Shown piece by piece: positions 14,975 through 24,946 of a DNA stretch of 64,000 nt. A program made the position numbers and the translations under genes. How positions within the stretch are numbered: the stretch's first letter is position 1; the number at the start of each line of letters is the position of its first letter. The DNA lies in contig NZ_JASISP010000001.1 of NCBI RefSeq assembly GCF_030063185.1, positions 124,001 to 188,000 on the forward strand, in the 5' to 3' direction. The DNA is from Arthrobacter sp. H35-D1. Its GTDB lineage: Bacteria; Actinomycetota; Actinomycetes; Actinomycetales; Micrococcaceae. The notes under the pieces were generated by a model that had not been told where the DNA came from, did no database searches, and was given only the letters and a program-made list of their open reading frames with translations.

Positions 14975-15934
14975 TCAGGCCTCAACCCCCAAGGTGCCCA
15001 GGAACAGTTCCAGGACCTTCTCGACGTCGGCGCCCAGCACCACGTCGACAACGGGCCATTGGCCGGCGGTGCCGTGAATCGTGTCCTCGCCCACGTGCGT
15101 GCGCCTGTCCACCATGGTTTGCCCGCGGCTGGCGCCTGCGGCTAGCTGCACCTGCACCGGCAGGGACTGGCTGCGCATGAGGTCTCCGGCCACCAGTGCG
15201 CAGACGGCCCCGGCATCTCCAATGAGGCTCAAGCCCCGGTCCTCCTCGCCCTCTTCGCCCGGGAAGCGGAAGGACAGCAGCCCGCCCAATGCATGAGCAA
15301 CGCGGCCCGGCGCGGCAGCAATCTCCTGGACGCGGGCAGCATCCAAGCCCACCGTGTTGAACACATCCAGCCCGTACATGGTCAGGGGCACGCCGCTGTT
15401 GATCACCACGTGGGCGGCTTCAGGGTCGTGCCAAATGTTGAACTCGGCCACGGCGGTTGCGTTCCCCACCGATGCCGAGCCCCCCATGAACAGGATTCGT
15501 GCAATCTTCGCGGCGCATTCCGGATAGGTGCGCAGCAGGAGCGCCAGGTTCGTCAGCGGGGCCAGTGCCACCACCGTGATCGGTTCGGCGGAATCGGAGA
15601 GGACCCGGCGCATCATTTCAACGGCGTGCACCGGCACGGGGCGGCGGGAGCTGGCGGGCAGCCCAAGGTTGCCCAGGCCGTCTTGGCCGTGGACGTGGGC
15701 GGCGCTTCGCGGATCCTCGATCAGCGGGCGGAGAGCACCTGCCGCCACCGGGATGTCGGGTGCATCGAGAACGTCGAGGATTTTGAGCGTGTTCTCGACG
15801 ACGCGCTCGACGCCGACGTTGCCGGAGACGCAGCTGACGGCCCTGACATCGATGTCCGGGTGCTTGATCGCAAACATGAGCGCCATGGCATCGTCAATGC
15901 CGGTGTCGACGTCCATCATGATGGTGTGCTTCAT
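14975..15934 (-). CDS. Nucleoside hydrolase
   Basis: 319-residue inosine/uridine-preferring nucleoside hydrolase. The Ca2+ and ribose-binding motif DVDTGIDDA sits at residues 8-16, LAPLTNLAL near the middle, and EFNIWHDPEAA matches the family's late Asp/Asn site. It splits ribonucleosides into base and ribose for salvage. It lies 59 bp downstream of the RamB-like gene on the same strand, so readthrough is possible. Before the transposon came, the truncated SDR paralogue followed it directly. Exact nucleoside preference is not readable. Confidence 0.9.
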   Translation of the reverse strand: MKHTIMMDVDTGIDDAMALMFAIKHPDIDVRAVSCVSGNVGVERVVENTLKILDVLDAPDIPVAAGALRPLIEDPRSAAHVHGQDGLGNLGLPASSRRPVPVHAVEMMRRVLSDSAEPITVVALAPLTNLALLLRTYPECAAKIARILFMGGSASVGNATAVAEFNIWHDPEAAHVVINSGVPLTMYGLDVFNTVGLDAARVQEIAAAPGRVAHALGGLLSFRFPGEEGEEDRGLSLIGDAGAVCALVAGDLMRSQSLPVQVQLAAGASRGQTMVDRRTHVGEDTIHGTAGQWPVVDVVLGADVEKVLELFLGTLGVEA

Positions 15935-15993
15935 GGGGTGGTCCTACTTTCGTTCAGGCGGTGATGGCCGGGCGGAGGGCGCTGGCACTGCCG

Positions 15994-17490
15994 CTACCGT
16001 TCTGCGTGGGCGGAGAGAAACTTGTACACCTCAGTCTCGTCCACCCCGGGGAAAGCACCCTGTGGCATGGCTGCGAGCAAATGCGAGTTGGCACGCGTGG
16101 ACGGCCAGGCGTTTCCGGCCCACTGTGCCGAAAGCTCGGCCGGCGGCCTGCGGCAGCAGCTTGGATCCGGGCAGTTGGACTGCGAGCGCTCAGTGGTTTC
16201 ACGCCCGCGGAACCACTTCACGTGGGCGTAGGGCACGCCAATGCTCAGCGAATAGTCGCCCGAGGAATGCCGCTCGGTCCGCGCAGTGCACCAAAAAGTT
16301 CCCACCACGGTGTCCGTGTACTGGTTGAACGCCCGGAACTTGTCAGGGACGTCGAAAACTGCACGGGAGGTCCAGTAGCGGCATGCCGACTGCCCCTCGA
16401 TGGCTCCGGTGTGATCGGCGGGGAAGTTCACGCCGTCGTTCTCGTAGGCCTTGTGGAAGATTCCGGACTCGTGCACCTTTTGGAAGTGCGTGGTGATGCC
16501 CAAGTGCTCGGTGGCCAGATTGGTGAAGCGGTGTGCCGCGGTTTCATAGGAGACGGAAAAGGCGTCGCGGATGTCTTCGATGGCCAGCTCCTTGGCCGCC
16601 TTTGCCTCCTTGAGGAAATCCACGGTGGCCCGCTCGGGCATCAACAGCGAGGCCGCAAAGTAGTTGGTGTATACGCGCTGGCGCAAAAATTCAGCGTAGT
16701 TGTGCGGGGTCTCATGCCCCAAAACATAGTGCCCCAGTGCCTGCAACAGCACCGAACGGGGGTCGTGGTCCGAACGCTGACCTTGGGTGAGATAAATTCG
16801 GCGGTTCTTCAAATCCGTCACCGATCGGGTTGAATGCGGTAAATCCCCCACATAGTGCAGGTCAAAACCCAGGTGTTCGGCCACGTCGGCAGCCACATGG
16901 TGGGACAGCGGTCCGCGGTCATGCCCCACCGCCTTGAGCAGGTCCTGGGCCTGGCGCTCGATCTCCGGGTAATAGTTGTTGCGCTCGCGCATTTCCTGGC
17001 GCAGTTCGTTGTTGGCCCGACGCGCCTCCTCCGGTGTGGCCGACTGCTCGTCCATCCGGCGCTCCAGCTCGTGCTGGAGCCCCACCAGTGACTCCAATAC
17101 CTCCGTGGAGAGCCTCGAGCCGACGCGGACTGTGGGCAATCCCAATGATTGGTAGAGCGGACCGCGCTGTGCCCTTTCGAGCTCGATTTCCAGCGCAGCC
17201 CGTCTGCTGGGCGGCTCGGCTCCCAGCAGTTGTTCAAGCCCGACGCCGAGTGCCCCCGCCAGCTGCTGCAGGAGCGTCAGCTTGGGCTCACGTTTGCCAT
17301 TTTCAATTAGCGACAGCTGGGACGGGGCGGCCCCCACCTTCCGGCCGAGATCGTCAAGGGTCATGCCCAAGCCTTTGCGCAGGTGCCGCACACGCCGGCC
17401 CAGCGAAATGATGTCCAGTTCCCCAGGTGCCCCTGCCACTTTGCCGCCCGGAGCAGCCGCTTCGCCCACATTCCAGCCCGTATTAGTCAT
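15994..17490 (-). CDS. ramB: RamB-like regulator of acetate metabolism
   Basis: 498-residue regulator from the ATG at 17490 (507 from 17517). Order: helix-turn-helix of the XRE type (about 30-85, MTLDDLGRKVGAAPSQLSLIENG), a charged linker, an ImmA/IrrE-like segment (LLQALGHYVLGHE) and the short-chain-fatty-acid regulator C-terminal domain with a Cys cluster (NCPDPSCC). RamB in corynebacteria represses the glyoxylate-shunt genes; here it is divergent from aceA, which is followed by aceB, supporting the same role. Its last 18 residues recur in a fragment near 5240, evidence of a past duplication. Confidence 0.88.
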   Translation of the reverse strand: MTNTGWNVGEAAAPGGKVAGAPGELDIISLGRRVRHLRKGLGMTLDDLGRKVGAAPSQLSLIENGKREPKLTLLQQLAGALGVGLEQLLGAEPPSRRAALEIELERAQRGPLYQSLGLPTVRVGSRLSTEVLESLVGLQHELERRMDEQSATPEEARRANNELRQEMRERNNYYPEIERQAQDLLKAVGHDRGPLSHHVAADVAEHLGFDLHYVGDLPHSTRSVTDLKNRRIYLTQGQRSDHDPRSVLLQALGHYVLGHETPHNYAEFLRQRVYTNYFAASLLMPERATVDFLKEAKAAKELAIEDIRDAFSVSYETAAHRFTNLATEHLGITTHFQKVHESGIFHKAYENDGVNFPADHTGAIEGQSACRYWTSRAVFDVPDKFRAFNQYTDTVVGTFWCTARTERHSSGDYSLSIGVPYAHVKWFRGRETTERSQSNCPDPSCCRRPPAELSAQWAGNAWPSTRANSHLLAAMPQGAFPGVDETEVYKFLSAHAER

Positions 17491-17674
17491 TTCTTGACAA
17501 TACGCGAAGAAGTGCAAATATTTCCACTGTTTACCCCTAGATGCTTCTTGATAACCCCTGAATAGTAGAAATCACAAAGAAGGAATCCAGATCTCCACTC
17601 TCAACTTTTGCGGCTTCAGCGACGAAGCGTCATTGAGGAAGCAGGGGAGATCGCCCACAACAAGGAGCGAGACC
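17491..17674. promoter_or_regulatory. ramB-aceA divergent control region
   Basis: 184 bp between two divergent starts. AGTGCAAATATTT near 17512 resembles the TTTGCAAA-type half-sites described for RamB in corynebacteria, but the match is partial. The aceA ribosome-binding site AAGGAG is at 17662-17667. No clear -10/-35 pair could be fixed. Confidence 0.45.
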
Positions 17675-19012
17675 ATGACAGCAGCATTCGACCCCGCAAC
17701 GACGCCGGAGCAGAACAACGCACAGGCTGCCGCCGCTCTCGAACTCGAATGGGCTGCGGACCCGCGCTGGAACGGCATCGAGCGCAGCTACACGGGCGAG
17801 GATGTCGTTAAGCTCCGCGGCAGGGTCCAAGAGGAACACACCTTGGCCCGCCGCGGTGCGGAAAAGCTCTGGGACCAGCTCCGCAATGCCGAGCCAGGCG
17901 GCTACACCAACGCACTGGGTGCACTGACCGGCAATCAGGCCGTCCAGCAGGTCAAGGCCGGTTTGAAGGCCGTCTACCTCTCCGGTTGGCAGGTCGCCGC
18001 AGATGCCAACTCCAACGGCAACACCTACCCGGACCAGTCCCTGTACCCCGTGGACTCGGTGCCCAAGGTGGTCCGCCGCATCAACAATGCACTCCTGCGG
18101 GCGGACCAGATCGAATCCTCCGAAGGGATCCAGAGCGTTGAGGATTGGCTGGTGCCGATCGTGGCGGATGCCGAGGCCGGCTTTGGCGGACCGCTGAACG
18201 CCTACGAGCTGATGAAGTCCATGATCATCTCCGGCGCATCCGGGGTCCACTGGGAGGACCAGCTGGCCAGCGAAAAGAAGTGCGGCCACTTGGGCGGGAA
18301 AGTCCTGATCCCCACCAAGTCGCATGTCCGTACGCTGAACGCTGCAAGGCTCGCGGCCGACGTCGCCGGCGTCCCTTCCGTCATCATTGCCCGCACGGAC
18401 GCCGAGGCGGCCACCTTGATCACCTCCGACGTCGACGAACGCGACCAGCAGTTCCTCATCCGCTCAGGATCGGAACCGGAGCGCACCGAGGACGGTTTCT
18501 ACAAGGTCCGCAACGGTATTGAGCCCTCCATCGCGCGGGCACTTGCCTACGCACCGTGTTCGGACCTGATCTGGATGGAGACAGGTACTCCGGACCTGGC
18601 GCACGCTGCGAAGTTTGCCGAAGCAGTCAAGGCCGAATTCCCCGACCAGATGCTCGCCTACAACTGCTCGCCGTCGTTCAACTGGAAAAAGCACCTGGAC
18701 GACTCCACCATCGCTAAATTCCAACGCGAACTTGGCGCCATGGGATACACCTTCCAGTTCATCACGCTGGCAGGTTTCCACTCACTGAACCACTCGATGT
18801 TTGATCTTGCCCATGGCTACGCCCGCAACGGCATGAGCTCCTACGTCGAACTGCAGGAGCGCGAATTTGGCTCCGAAGACCGCGGATACACCGCAACCAA
18901 GCACCAGCGCGAAGTGGGCACAGGCTACTTCGACGCGGTGGCGACAGCGCTGAACCCCAACAGCGGCACCCTCGCATTGGCAGGCTCCACCGAAGCCGAG
19001 CAGTTCCACTAA
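17675..19012 (+). CDS. aceA: Isocitrate lyase
   Basis: 445-residue isocitrate lyase, which splits isocitrate to glyoxylate and succinate, the first step of the glyoxylate shunt. The catalytic KKCGHLGGK (Cys203) and substrate-binding SPSFNWKK are present and the length is standard for the bacterial enzyme. ATG at 17675 has AAGGAG seven bases upstream; the frame extending to 17633 is not needed. Divergent from ramB and followed, after a hairpin, by malate synthase, so acetate or fatty-acid growth should induce both. Confidence 0.97.
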   Translation: MTAAFDPATTPEQNNAQAAAALELEWAADPRWNGIERSYTGEDVVKLRGRVQEEHTLARRGAEKLWDQLRNAEPGGYTNALGALTGNQAVQQVKAGLKAVYLSGWQVAADANSNGNTYPDQSLYPVDSVPKVVRRINNALLRADQIESSEGIQSVEDWLVPIVADAEAGFGGPLNAYELMKSMIISGASGVHWEDQLASEKKCGHLGGKVLIPTKSHVRTLNAARLAADVAGVPSVIIARTDAEAATLITSDVDERDQQFLIRSGSEPERTEDGFYKVRNGIEPSIARALAYAPCSDLIWMETGTPDLAHAAKFAEAVKAEFPDQMLAYNCSPSFNWKKHLDDSTIAKFQRELGAMGYTFQFITLAGFHSLNHSMFDLAHGYARNGMSSYVELQEREFGSEDRGYTATKHQREVGTGYFDAVATALNPNSGTLALAGSTEAEQFH

Positions 19013-19022
19013 CACGTTCCCA

Positions 19023-19093
19023 ATCTGTGCTGCAGATGTTGGACCGATTTGCCCGGAAAAGGCGGATTTTCGTCCAACGTCTGCAGCACAGAT
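19023..19093. repeat. 71-bp hairpin element between aceA and aceB
   Basis: Arms 19023-19044 and 19072-19093 pair over 22 bp with one G-U, around a 27-base loop. The arms (TCTGTGCTGCA...TTGGAC) match those of the 35583-35653 element, which has exactly the same overall length. It may terminate or attenuate aceA transcription, but lacks a U-run. Confidence 0.8.
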
Positions 19094-19115
19094 GAACAAG
19101 ACTTGGAGTAGACCC

Positions 19116-20780
19116 ATGAACTCGACGAACAGCCTGAACGGGATCACGTTCAACGGCATCACCCTGACAGCTCCGCCCATCCACCGCCAATCCGAAATCC
19201 TGACCCCCGAGGCCTTGGATTTCATCGCCGCACTGAACCGCACGACGACGGCGCGCCGCCAGGACCTGCTGGCAGCCCGCCGGACCAGCCGCAGCCGGAT
19301 CTCCAGCGGCCTCGACCCCAGCTACCTGCGCGAAACCGCCCACATCCGGGACGACCCGCACTGGCGCGTCGCTCCCCCGGCACCCGGGATGGAGGACCGT
19401 CGGGTGGAAATCACCGGTCCGGTGGATCGGAAGATGACCATCAACGCCTTGAATTCCGGAGCGAAGGTGTGGCTGGCGGACATGGAGGACTCCTCCACAC
19501 CGACGTGGGGCAATGTGATCCGCGGCCAGTTGAATCTCATCGATGCGCTGGAACGCCGCATCGACTTCACCTCACCGGAAGGGAAGGAATACCGCCTGGC
19601 GGACCCGGAGGACATGCCCACCATTGTGGTCCGCCCGCGCGGTTGGCATCTGCCGGAAAAGCACCTGCTCATCAATGGCAAGCCCATGGCCGGCGGCATC
19701 GTGGATTTCGGTTTGTTCTTCTTCCACAATGCCCGCCGGCTGATCGCCCAGGGCAAGGGGCCGTACTTTTACCTGCCGAAGATTGAAAACCACTTGGAGG
19801 CACGCCTGTGGAATGACATCTTCATCCAGGCCCAGGACCTGCTGGGCATCCCGCAGGGCACCATCCGGGCCACGGTGCTGATTGAAACCATCACGGCGGC
19901 ATTTGAGATGGAGGAGATCCTCTACGAACTACGCGACCACGGTGCCGGCCTGAACGCCGGGCGCTGGGACTACCTGTTCTCCGTCATCAAGAATTTCCGC
20001 ACCCGCGGCCCGCGCTTCATCCTCCCGGACCGGAACCAGATCACCATGACGGCACCGTTCATGCGGGCCTACACGGAGCAGCTGGTCCGGGCCTGCCACC
20101 GCCGCGGGGCCATGGCCATCGGGGGCATGTCCAACTTTGTGCCCAACCGACGCGATCCGGAAGCCAACGCCATCGCGTTGGAGGCTGTCCGGGCCGACAA
20201 GACCCGCGAGGCCGACGACGGCTTCGACGGTTCTTGGGTGGCCCACCCCGATCTGGTGCCCGTGGCCATGGATGTCTTTGACGAAGCCCTCGGCTGGAAT
20301 CCGAACCAGATGAGCCGCCTCCGCGAGGACGTGGAGCTGGACGGCAGGGCCCTGTTGGATGTTGCCGGCACCAAGGGCACCATCACCGAGCAGGGCATCC
20401 GGGACAACCTCTGGGTGGGCATCCAGTACATCGAGTCCTGGCTGCGCGGCCACGGCGCCGTCGCACTGAACAACCTCATGGAGGACGCCGCCACCGCGGA
20501 AATCTCCCGCTCACAGATCTGGCAGTGGATCCGCAGCCAGGCCATCACCGACACGGGCGAGCTCATCAGCTACGACTGGGTGGTGGAGATGCTCGGAGAG
20601 GAGTTCGCCAGGCTGCCCCGTTTTGACGGCGACAGGTTTGACGACGCCCTGGACATCTTCAGCGACGTCGCCCTGGGCGAAGAGTTCCCCACGTTCCTGA
20701 CCCTCTCGGCCTACGCCGACTACCTGCATCCGACTCCGGAGCGAGCACCGGTCAAGGAGCTGGCCCTGGCAGCGGCATAA
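19116..20780 (+). CDS. aceB: Malate synthase A
   Basis: 554-residue malate synthase of the A type, condensing glyoxylate with acetyl-CoA to malate. Conserved pieces include DMEDSSTPTWGN, VVRPRGWH, LPKIENHLEA and GRWDYLFSVIKN, and the length is that of the A isoform. The ATG at 19116 is preceded by GGAG; a short extension from 19092 would run through the hairpin arm and is rejected. It completes the glyoxylate shunt with aceA, 103 bp upstream. Transcription ends at a very strong hairpin with a T-run (20919-20980). Confidence 0.97.
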   Translation: MNSTNSLNGITFNGITLTAPPIHRQSEILTPEALDFIAALNRTTTARRQDLLAARRTSRSRISSGLDPSYLRETAHIRDDPHWRVAPPAPGMEDRRVEITGPVDRKMTINALNSGAKVWLADMEDSSTPTWGNVIRGQLNLIDALERRIDFTSPEGKEYRLADPEDMPTIVVRPRGWHLPEKHLLINGKPMAGGIVDFGLFFFHNARRLIAQGKGPYFYLPKIENHLEARLWNDIFIQAQDLLGIPQGTIRATVLIETITAAFEMEEILYELRDHGAGLNAGRWDYLFSVIKNFRTRGPRFILPDRNQITMTAPFMRAYTEQLVRACHRRGAMAIGGMSNFVPNRRDPEANAIALEAVRADKTREADDGFDGSWVAHPDLVPVAMDVFDEALGWNPNQMSRLREDVELDGRALLDVAGTKGTITEQGIRDNLWVGIQYIESWLRGHGAVALNNLMEDAATAEISRSQIWQWIRSQAITDTGELISYDWVVEMLGEEFARLPRFDGDRFDDALDIFSDVALGEEFPTFLTLSAYADYLHPTPERAPVKELALAAA

Positions 20781-20918
20781 TTTCCACAATTTTGGCTGGC
20801 TTGCCGGACACGCCGCCACTGCCGGCCCGAGAGTCGGGCCCCGGCAGCCAGCCACTACTCTCATCCACAGCGGCACCCTCACCGCCCCTACCGACCCACC
20901 CCGTCCCCACGCGGACGT

Positions 20919-20981
20919 CGAGACGGGAGCAGTCTGCAATGTTCTTCGCATACATTGCAGACTGCTCCCGTCTCGATTTTT
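20919..20981 (+). terminator. 24-bp-stem terminator after aceB
   Basis: Perfect 24-base arms (20919-20942 and 20952-20975) with a nine-base loop, followed by ATTTTTG. The 138 bp between the aceB stop and the hairpin contain a second, weaker GC-rich dyad and no gene. Confidence 0.88.
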
Positions 20982-21035
20982 GCGCCCTGGAATGAGTTGC
21001 GGAATATCGGCGGCACCGCGCCTGTTGCCGCCAGT

Positions 21036-21734
21036 ATGAAGATTGAGATCTGGTCCGACGTGGCCTGCCCCTGGTGCTTCATTGGCAAGCGCCGCTTTGA
21101 AACCGCACTGAACGCCTTCCCGCACAAGGAATCGGTGGAGGTGCAGTGGCGCAGCTACCAGCTGGACCCCACCCTCCCCGAGCACTACGACGGCACCGAG
21201 CTCGACTACCTCGTTGCGCGCAAGGGCATGGACCGCGCCCAACTCATGGGCATGCTGGGCCAGGTCAAGGACGCGGCCGAGGGCGAGGGGCTGCATTACA
21301 AGTTCGACGGCGTAGTGGTCGCCAACAGCTTCAAGGCCCACGAACTGCTCCATCTGGCCGCGGCACACGGACAAGCCGACACCGTCAAGGAAGCCCTGCT
21401 CTCGGGCCGCTTTGAGCAGGGACTGGACATCGGAAGCCGCGAGGCTCTGGTCCGCATCGGCACCGAAGCAGGCCTGTCCGCCGTCGACATCAATGAAGCG
21501 CTGGACACCGACAAGTACGCGGAAGGTGTCCGGGAGGACTTTGCCGAGGCCCGCGCTCTCGGTGTTACCGGCGTTCCGTTCTTCGTCATCGACAGGAAGT
21601 ACGGCATCTCCGGCGCCCAGTCTGCTGAGTTGTTCAGCCAGGCCCTTGCGGAAGCGTGGCAGGAAGCCAACCCGTTGACCATGGTTGCTGCCAACGGCTC
21701 CGAGGCATGCGGTCCCGACGGCTGTGCCATCTAA
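21036..21734 (+). CDS. DsbA-family oxidoreductase (FrnE-like)
   Basis: 232-residue cytoplasmic DsbA/thioredoxin-fold protein. CPWC (residues 11-14) follows the first strand MKIEIWSDVA; the cis-Pro loop is GVTGVPFFVI and the C-terminus carries another close cysteine pair (EACGPDGC). There is no signal peptide, so it is of the FrnE type, implicated in disulfide exchange and oxidative stress. The ATG at 21036 lacks a clear Shine-Dalgarno sequence; the frame further upstream lies in the aceB terminator and is rejected. Stand-alone gene. Confidence 0.9.
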   Translation: MKIEIWSDVACPWCFIGKRRFETALNAFPHKESVEVQWRSYQLDPTLPEHYDGTELDYLVARKGMDRAQLMGMLGQVKDAAEGEGLHYKFDGVVVANSFKAHELLHLAAAHGQADTVKEALLSGRFEQGLDIGSREALVRIGTEAGLSAVDINEALDTDKYAEGVREDFAEARALGVTGVPFFVIDRKYGISGAQSAELFSQALAEAWQEANPLTMVAANGSEACGPDGCAI

Positions 21735-21872
21735 GCAGTTTTCGCAGCGGCTTTGCCGATGCAGTGCACCAGTACGGACCGGCCGGTTCAATCCGGCCGG
21801 CCCGTTGTTTGTCCGCCGTCAAAAGTTCCCCTAGGTTGAACATGAAACCATTCATGCCTTGAAGGAGTTCCG

Positions 21873-22607
21873 ATGACGTATTCCCTGCAGCTTTACAGCG
21901 TTCGCAAGCACCTCGAGAAGGATCTTCCCGGAACCATTGCTCGCATCGCGGAAATCGGTTTCACCCAGGTGGAGCCCTACAACTTTGTGGCAACCGCCGA
22001 AACCCTGGCCCAGGCTTTTGCCGCCAACGGCATCAGTGCCCCGTCCGGCCACGCACCGCTGCTGAGCGCCGACCAAGACGAGATCTTCAGGGCAGCCAAC
22101 AAGTTGGGCATCGAAACCGTCATTGACCCGTACATCCCCGCCGAGCAGTGGCAGAGCGCCGCGGACATTGAAAAGACGGCCTCGGTCCTGAATGCCGCCG
22201 CCAAGAAAGGCGCCGAATACGGCGTTCGCGTTGGCTATCACAACCACGCGTGGGAGCTGGAGTCGCAGATCAACGGCAGCACGGCCCTGGAGTATCTCAA
22301 CTCGCTGCTCGACCCTGAACTGGTGCTCGAGGTGGACACGTACTGGGTTTCCGTGGGCGGGCAGGACCCTGTCGCCTTGCTCGGACGCCTCGGCGACCGC
22401 GTCAAGTTCATCCACATCAAGGACGGCCCACTGACCACGAACGACGTGGACCAGCTTCCCGCCGGCCAAGGCGCAATGCCCATCCGGGACGTCATCGATG
22501 CGGCCGCGTCCATGGAAGTGGGCGTCGTGGAATTTGACGACTATGCCGGCGACATCTTTGCGGGCATAGCCGAGAGCCTTGCCTACCTGAAACAAGGGAA
22601 GGCTTGA
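21873..22607 (+). CDS. Sugar isomerase/epimerase-like TIM barrel (first gene of sugar operon)
   Basis: 244 residues of the xylose-isomerase-like TIM-barrel family (AP endonuclease 2 superfamily). Metal-binding residues sit on YHNHAWELE, LEVDTYW and KFIHIKDG. GAAGGAG is eight bases before the ATG. The stop overlaps the next gene's start (TGATG). Members epimerise, isomerise, or act as lyases or hydratases on keto-sugars; two such proteins plus two Gfo/Idh/MocA dehydrogenases in one operon point to oxidation-driven breakdown of an unusual sugar or glycoside. Substrate unknown. Confidence 0.85.
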   Translation: MTYSLQLYSVRKHLEKDLPGTIARIAEIGFTQVEPYNFVATAETLAQAFAANGISAPSGHAPLLSADQDEIFRAANKLGIETVIDPYIPAEQWQSAADIEKTASVLNAAAKKGAEYGVRVGYHNHAWELESQINGSTALEYLNSLLDPELVLEVDTYWVSVGGQDPVALLGRLGDRVKFIHIKDGPLTTNDVDQLPAGQGAMPIRDVIDAAASMEVGVVEFDDYAGDIFAGIAESLAYLKQGKA

Positions 22608-23734
22608 TGCCCGTGGCAAAGAACGGACCCGTCGGCGTCGCCGTCATCGGCGCAGGAAACATCAGCAAGCAGTATCTGGACCACCTGACCACCTTCCCGG
22701 ACGTGAAAGTGCTTGTCATTGCCGATCTCTTCGAAGAGGCGGCAGCCGCCCGGGCCGCCGAATACGGCATCGAGACTTCCGGCGGCGTTGCTGCGGCACT
22801 CGATCATCACGACGTGGAAATCATAGTTAATCTGACCATCCCGGCCGCGCACGTTGAAGTTGCCGCGACAGCGGTGCGGGCCGGCAAGCATGTATGGACG
22901 GAAAAGCCGTTCTCCTTGGATCGCGAAAGTGGCTTGGGACTGTTGAAACAGGCACAGGCTGCCGGCGTTCGACTCGGCTGCGCTCCGGACACATTTTTGG
23001 GCGCAGGCCTGCAGACGGCCCGGCGGCTGATCGATGACGGTGCGATTGGAACCCCGCAGACGGCACTGACCATGTTCCAGTCCCCCGGCCCCGAGTCCTG
23101 GCACCCGAACCCGGCGTTCTTGTTCCAAGCAGGTGCCGGACCGCTCTTTGACATGGCCCCGTATTACCTGACCACGCTGGTTCAGACGTTCGGTCCCATC
23201 GCCAAGGTGGCCGCCGTCGGCAACACCGCCTTCCCCACGCGCACCATCGGTTCCGGTCCCAAGGAAGGCGAGGTGTTCGACGTCGAGGTTCCCACCCATG
23301 TGAGCGCCATTGCCACGTTTTCCTCGGGCGCCTCGTCGCACAGCGTGTTCAGCTTCGAGTCCCCCAGGGCCCGCATGGGCTTTGTGGAGATCACCGGCAT
23401 CGAAGGCACCATCTCGCTGCCGGACCCCAACAACTTCGACGGCGACATCCTGCTGTGCAAGCGCGGCGAGGAAGACTGGACCAGCATTCCCTGCGAAGGC
23501 CCTGCCGACGGCCGTGGACTGGGTGTTCTGGACATGGCCCGCGCCATCCGGGCTGGAGTCCCGCACCGCGCCACGGGCGAACTCGCCTACCACGTCCTCG
23601 ATGCCATGGTGTCCATCACCGAGTCTGTTGAAAGCGGCGAATTTGTCCACGTCGCCAGCACAGCCCCGGCCTCAACACCGGTGCCCGTGGACTGGAACCC
23701 CACCGAAGCAACCCTCCAGGAACCCCTGTCATGA
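22607..23734 (+). CDS. Gfo/Idh/MocA family oxidoreductase 1
   Basis: 375 residues. Rossmann motif GVAVIGAGNIS near the start and the family's EKP motif (TEKPFSLD, about residue 104) for cofactor and substrate placement; the C-terminal half is the alpha/beta sheet substrate domain. It oxidises or reduces a sugar hydroxyl with NAD(P). Translationally coupled on both sides: TGATG with the previous gene and ATGA with the next. In a 3-keto-sugar scheme it would be either the initial oxidase or the final reductase. Confidence 0.88.
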   Translation: MPVAKNGPVGVAVIGAGNISKQYLDHLTTFPDVKVLVIADLFEEAAAARAAEYGIETSGGVAAALDHHDVEIIVNLTIPAAHVEVAATAVRAGKHVWTEKPFSLDRESGLGLLKQAQAAGVRLGCAPDTFLGAGLQTARRLIDDGAIGTPQTALTMFQSPGPESWHPNPAFLFQAGAGPLFDMAPYYLTTLVQTFGPIAKVAAVGNTAFPTRTIGSGPKEGEVFDVEVPTHVSAIATFSSGASSHSVFSFESPRARMGFVEITGIEGTISLPDPNNFDGDILLCKRGEEDWTSIPCEGPADGRGLGVLDMARAIRAGVPHRATGELAYHVLDAMVSITESVESGEFVHVASTAPASTPVPVDWNPTEATLQEPLS

Positions 23735-24942
23735 GCTCTCCGCTACCCTTCGCGGCCAGACCGCTGGGTGTGGCCGCCACTGGCTACGCCTTCATGGTCC
23801 AGGCGCACTCCCATGCCTGGCGCACAGTGGCCAGCCACTTTGACGTGCCTGACTTTGAACAGAAAGTGCTGGTGGGCAGAAACCCCGAGGCCGTGGCGGC
23901 GGCTGCACGAAAGTACGGCTGGAGTGAATCGGCCACGGATTGGCGGGAGGTCATTGCCCGCGATGACATCGACATTGTGGACATCTGCGTTCCCGGCTGG
24001 CTGCACGCTGAAATTGCGACGGCGGCACTCGCCGCGGGCAAGCACGTGCTGGTGGAGAAGCCACTGGCCAACACCTTGGCCGAGTCCGAAGCGATGGTCG
24101 CCGCAGCGCAGGCCACCCGGCTTCTCGGCGTTCGTTCCATGGTGGGCTTCAACTACCGGCGTATCCCGGCGCTGGCTTTGGCTCGCAAGCTCATCGCGGA
24201 CGGGCGGCTGGGCCGCATCCGCCAGGTCCGCGCGTCGTACCTGCAGGACTGGCTCGCTGACAGCGAGGCGCCCATGTCCTGGCGTCTGCGCAAGGAAACC
24301 GCCGGTTCCGGTGCGCTGGGGGACATCGCCTCGCACGCCGTCGATCAGGTTCAGCACCTACTCGGCGACACGGTCACTGAGGTGTCAGGCAAGCTGCACA
24401 CCTTTGTCACCGAGCGTCCCGGCCCCGATGGTCCGGAATCTGTCACTGTCGACGACGCCGCTTGGGCCACCCTGTCCATGGCCGGCGGTGCGGTGGCGAG
24501 CGTGGATGTGTCCCGCGTGGCACTGGGCCAGAAGAATGCCCTCCGCGTGGAGGTTTATGGCACTGGAGGGTCGCTCACTTTCAATCTGGAGAGCCCCAAC
24601 GAGCTCCACTTCCTCGACGGCACAGAGCCCATCGAAGTCCAGGGCTTTCGGCGCATCCTTGTCACCGAACCGGAGCACCCCTACATCTCCGGGTGGTGGC
24701 CGCAGGGCCATGTGCTTGGCTGGGAGCACAGCTTCACCCACCAGATCCGCGACTTCCTGCTGAACATTGACGGCGGGACCGATCCGTCGCCGTCGTTCGA
24801 GGAAGGTCTTGGTGTCCAACACGTACTGGCGGGCATCGAAGCGTCCCACGCACTTGGCGGAGCCACCGTCCCCGTGGCTCAGCCAGTTCCAACGGTTCAA
24901 CCTGCCGAACCCGCATCACCCCACCCCACGTCAAAGGACTGA
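23731..24942 (+). CDS. Gfo/Idh/MocA family oxidoreductase 2 (levoglucosan dehydrogenase-like)
   Basis: 403 residues. N-terminal Rossmann fold, VEKPLAN for the EKP motif (about residue 109), and GFNYRRIPALALARK followed by RASYLQDWLAD and SGALGDIASHAVD. This series is close to what I recall of levoglucosan (1,6-anhydroglucose) dehydrogenase from Arthrobacter relatives, which makes a 3-keto sugar. The assignment is from memory of the family and needs a search. Starts inside the previous gene's stop (ATGA). The C-terminal 30 residues are a Pro/Ala/Val-rich tail not typical of the fold. Confidence 0.87.
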   Translation: MSSPLPFAARPLGVAATGYAFMVQAHSHAWRTVASHFDVPDFEQKVLVGRNPEAVAAAARKYGWSESATDWREVIARDDIDIVDICVPGWLHAEIATAALAAGKHVLVEKPLANTLAESEAMVAAAQATRLLGVRSMVGFNYRRIPALALARKLIADGRLGRIRQVRASYLQDWLADSEAPMSWRLRKETAGSGALGDIASHAVDQVQHLLGDTVTEVSGKLHTFVTERPGPDGPESVTVDDAAWATLSMAGGAVASVDVSRVALGQKNALRVEVYGTGGSLTFNLESPNELHFLDGTEPIEVQGFRRILVTEPEHPYISGWWPQGHVLGWEHSFTHQIRDFLLNIDGGTDPSPSFEEGLGVQHVLAGIEASHALGGATVPVAQPVPTVQPAEPASPHPTSKD

Positions 24943-24946
24943 CGCC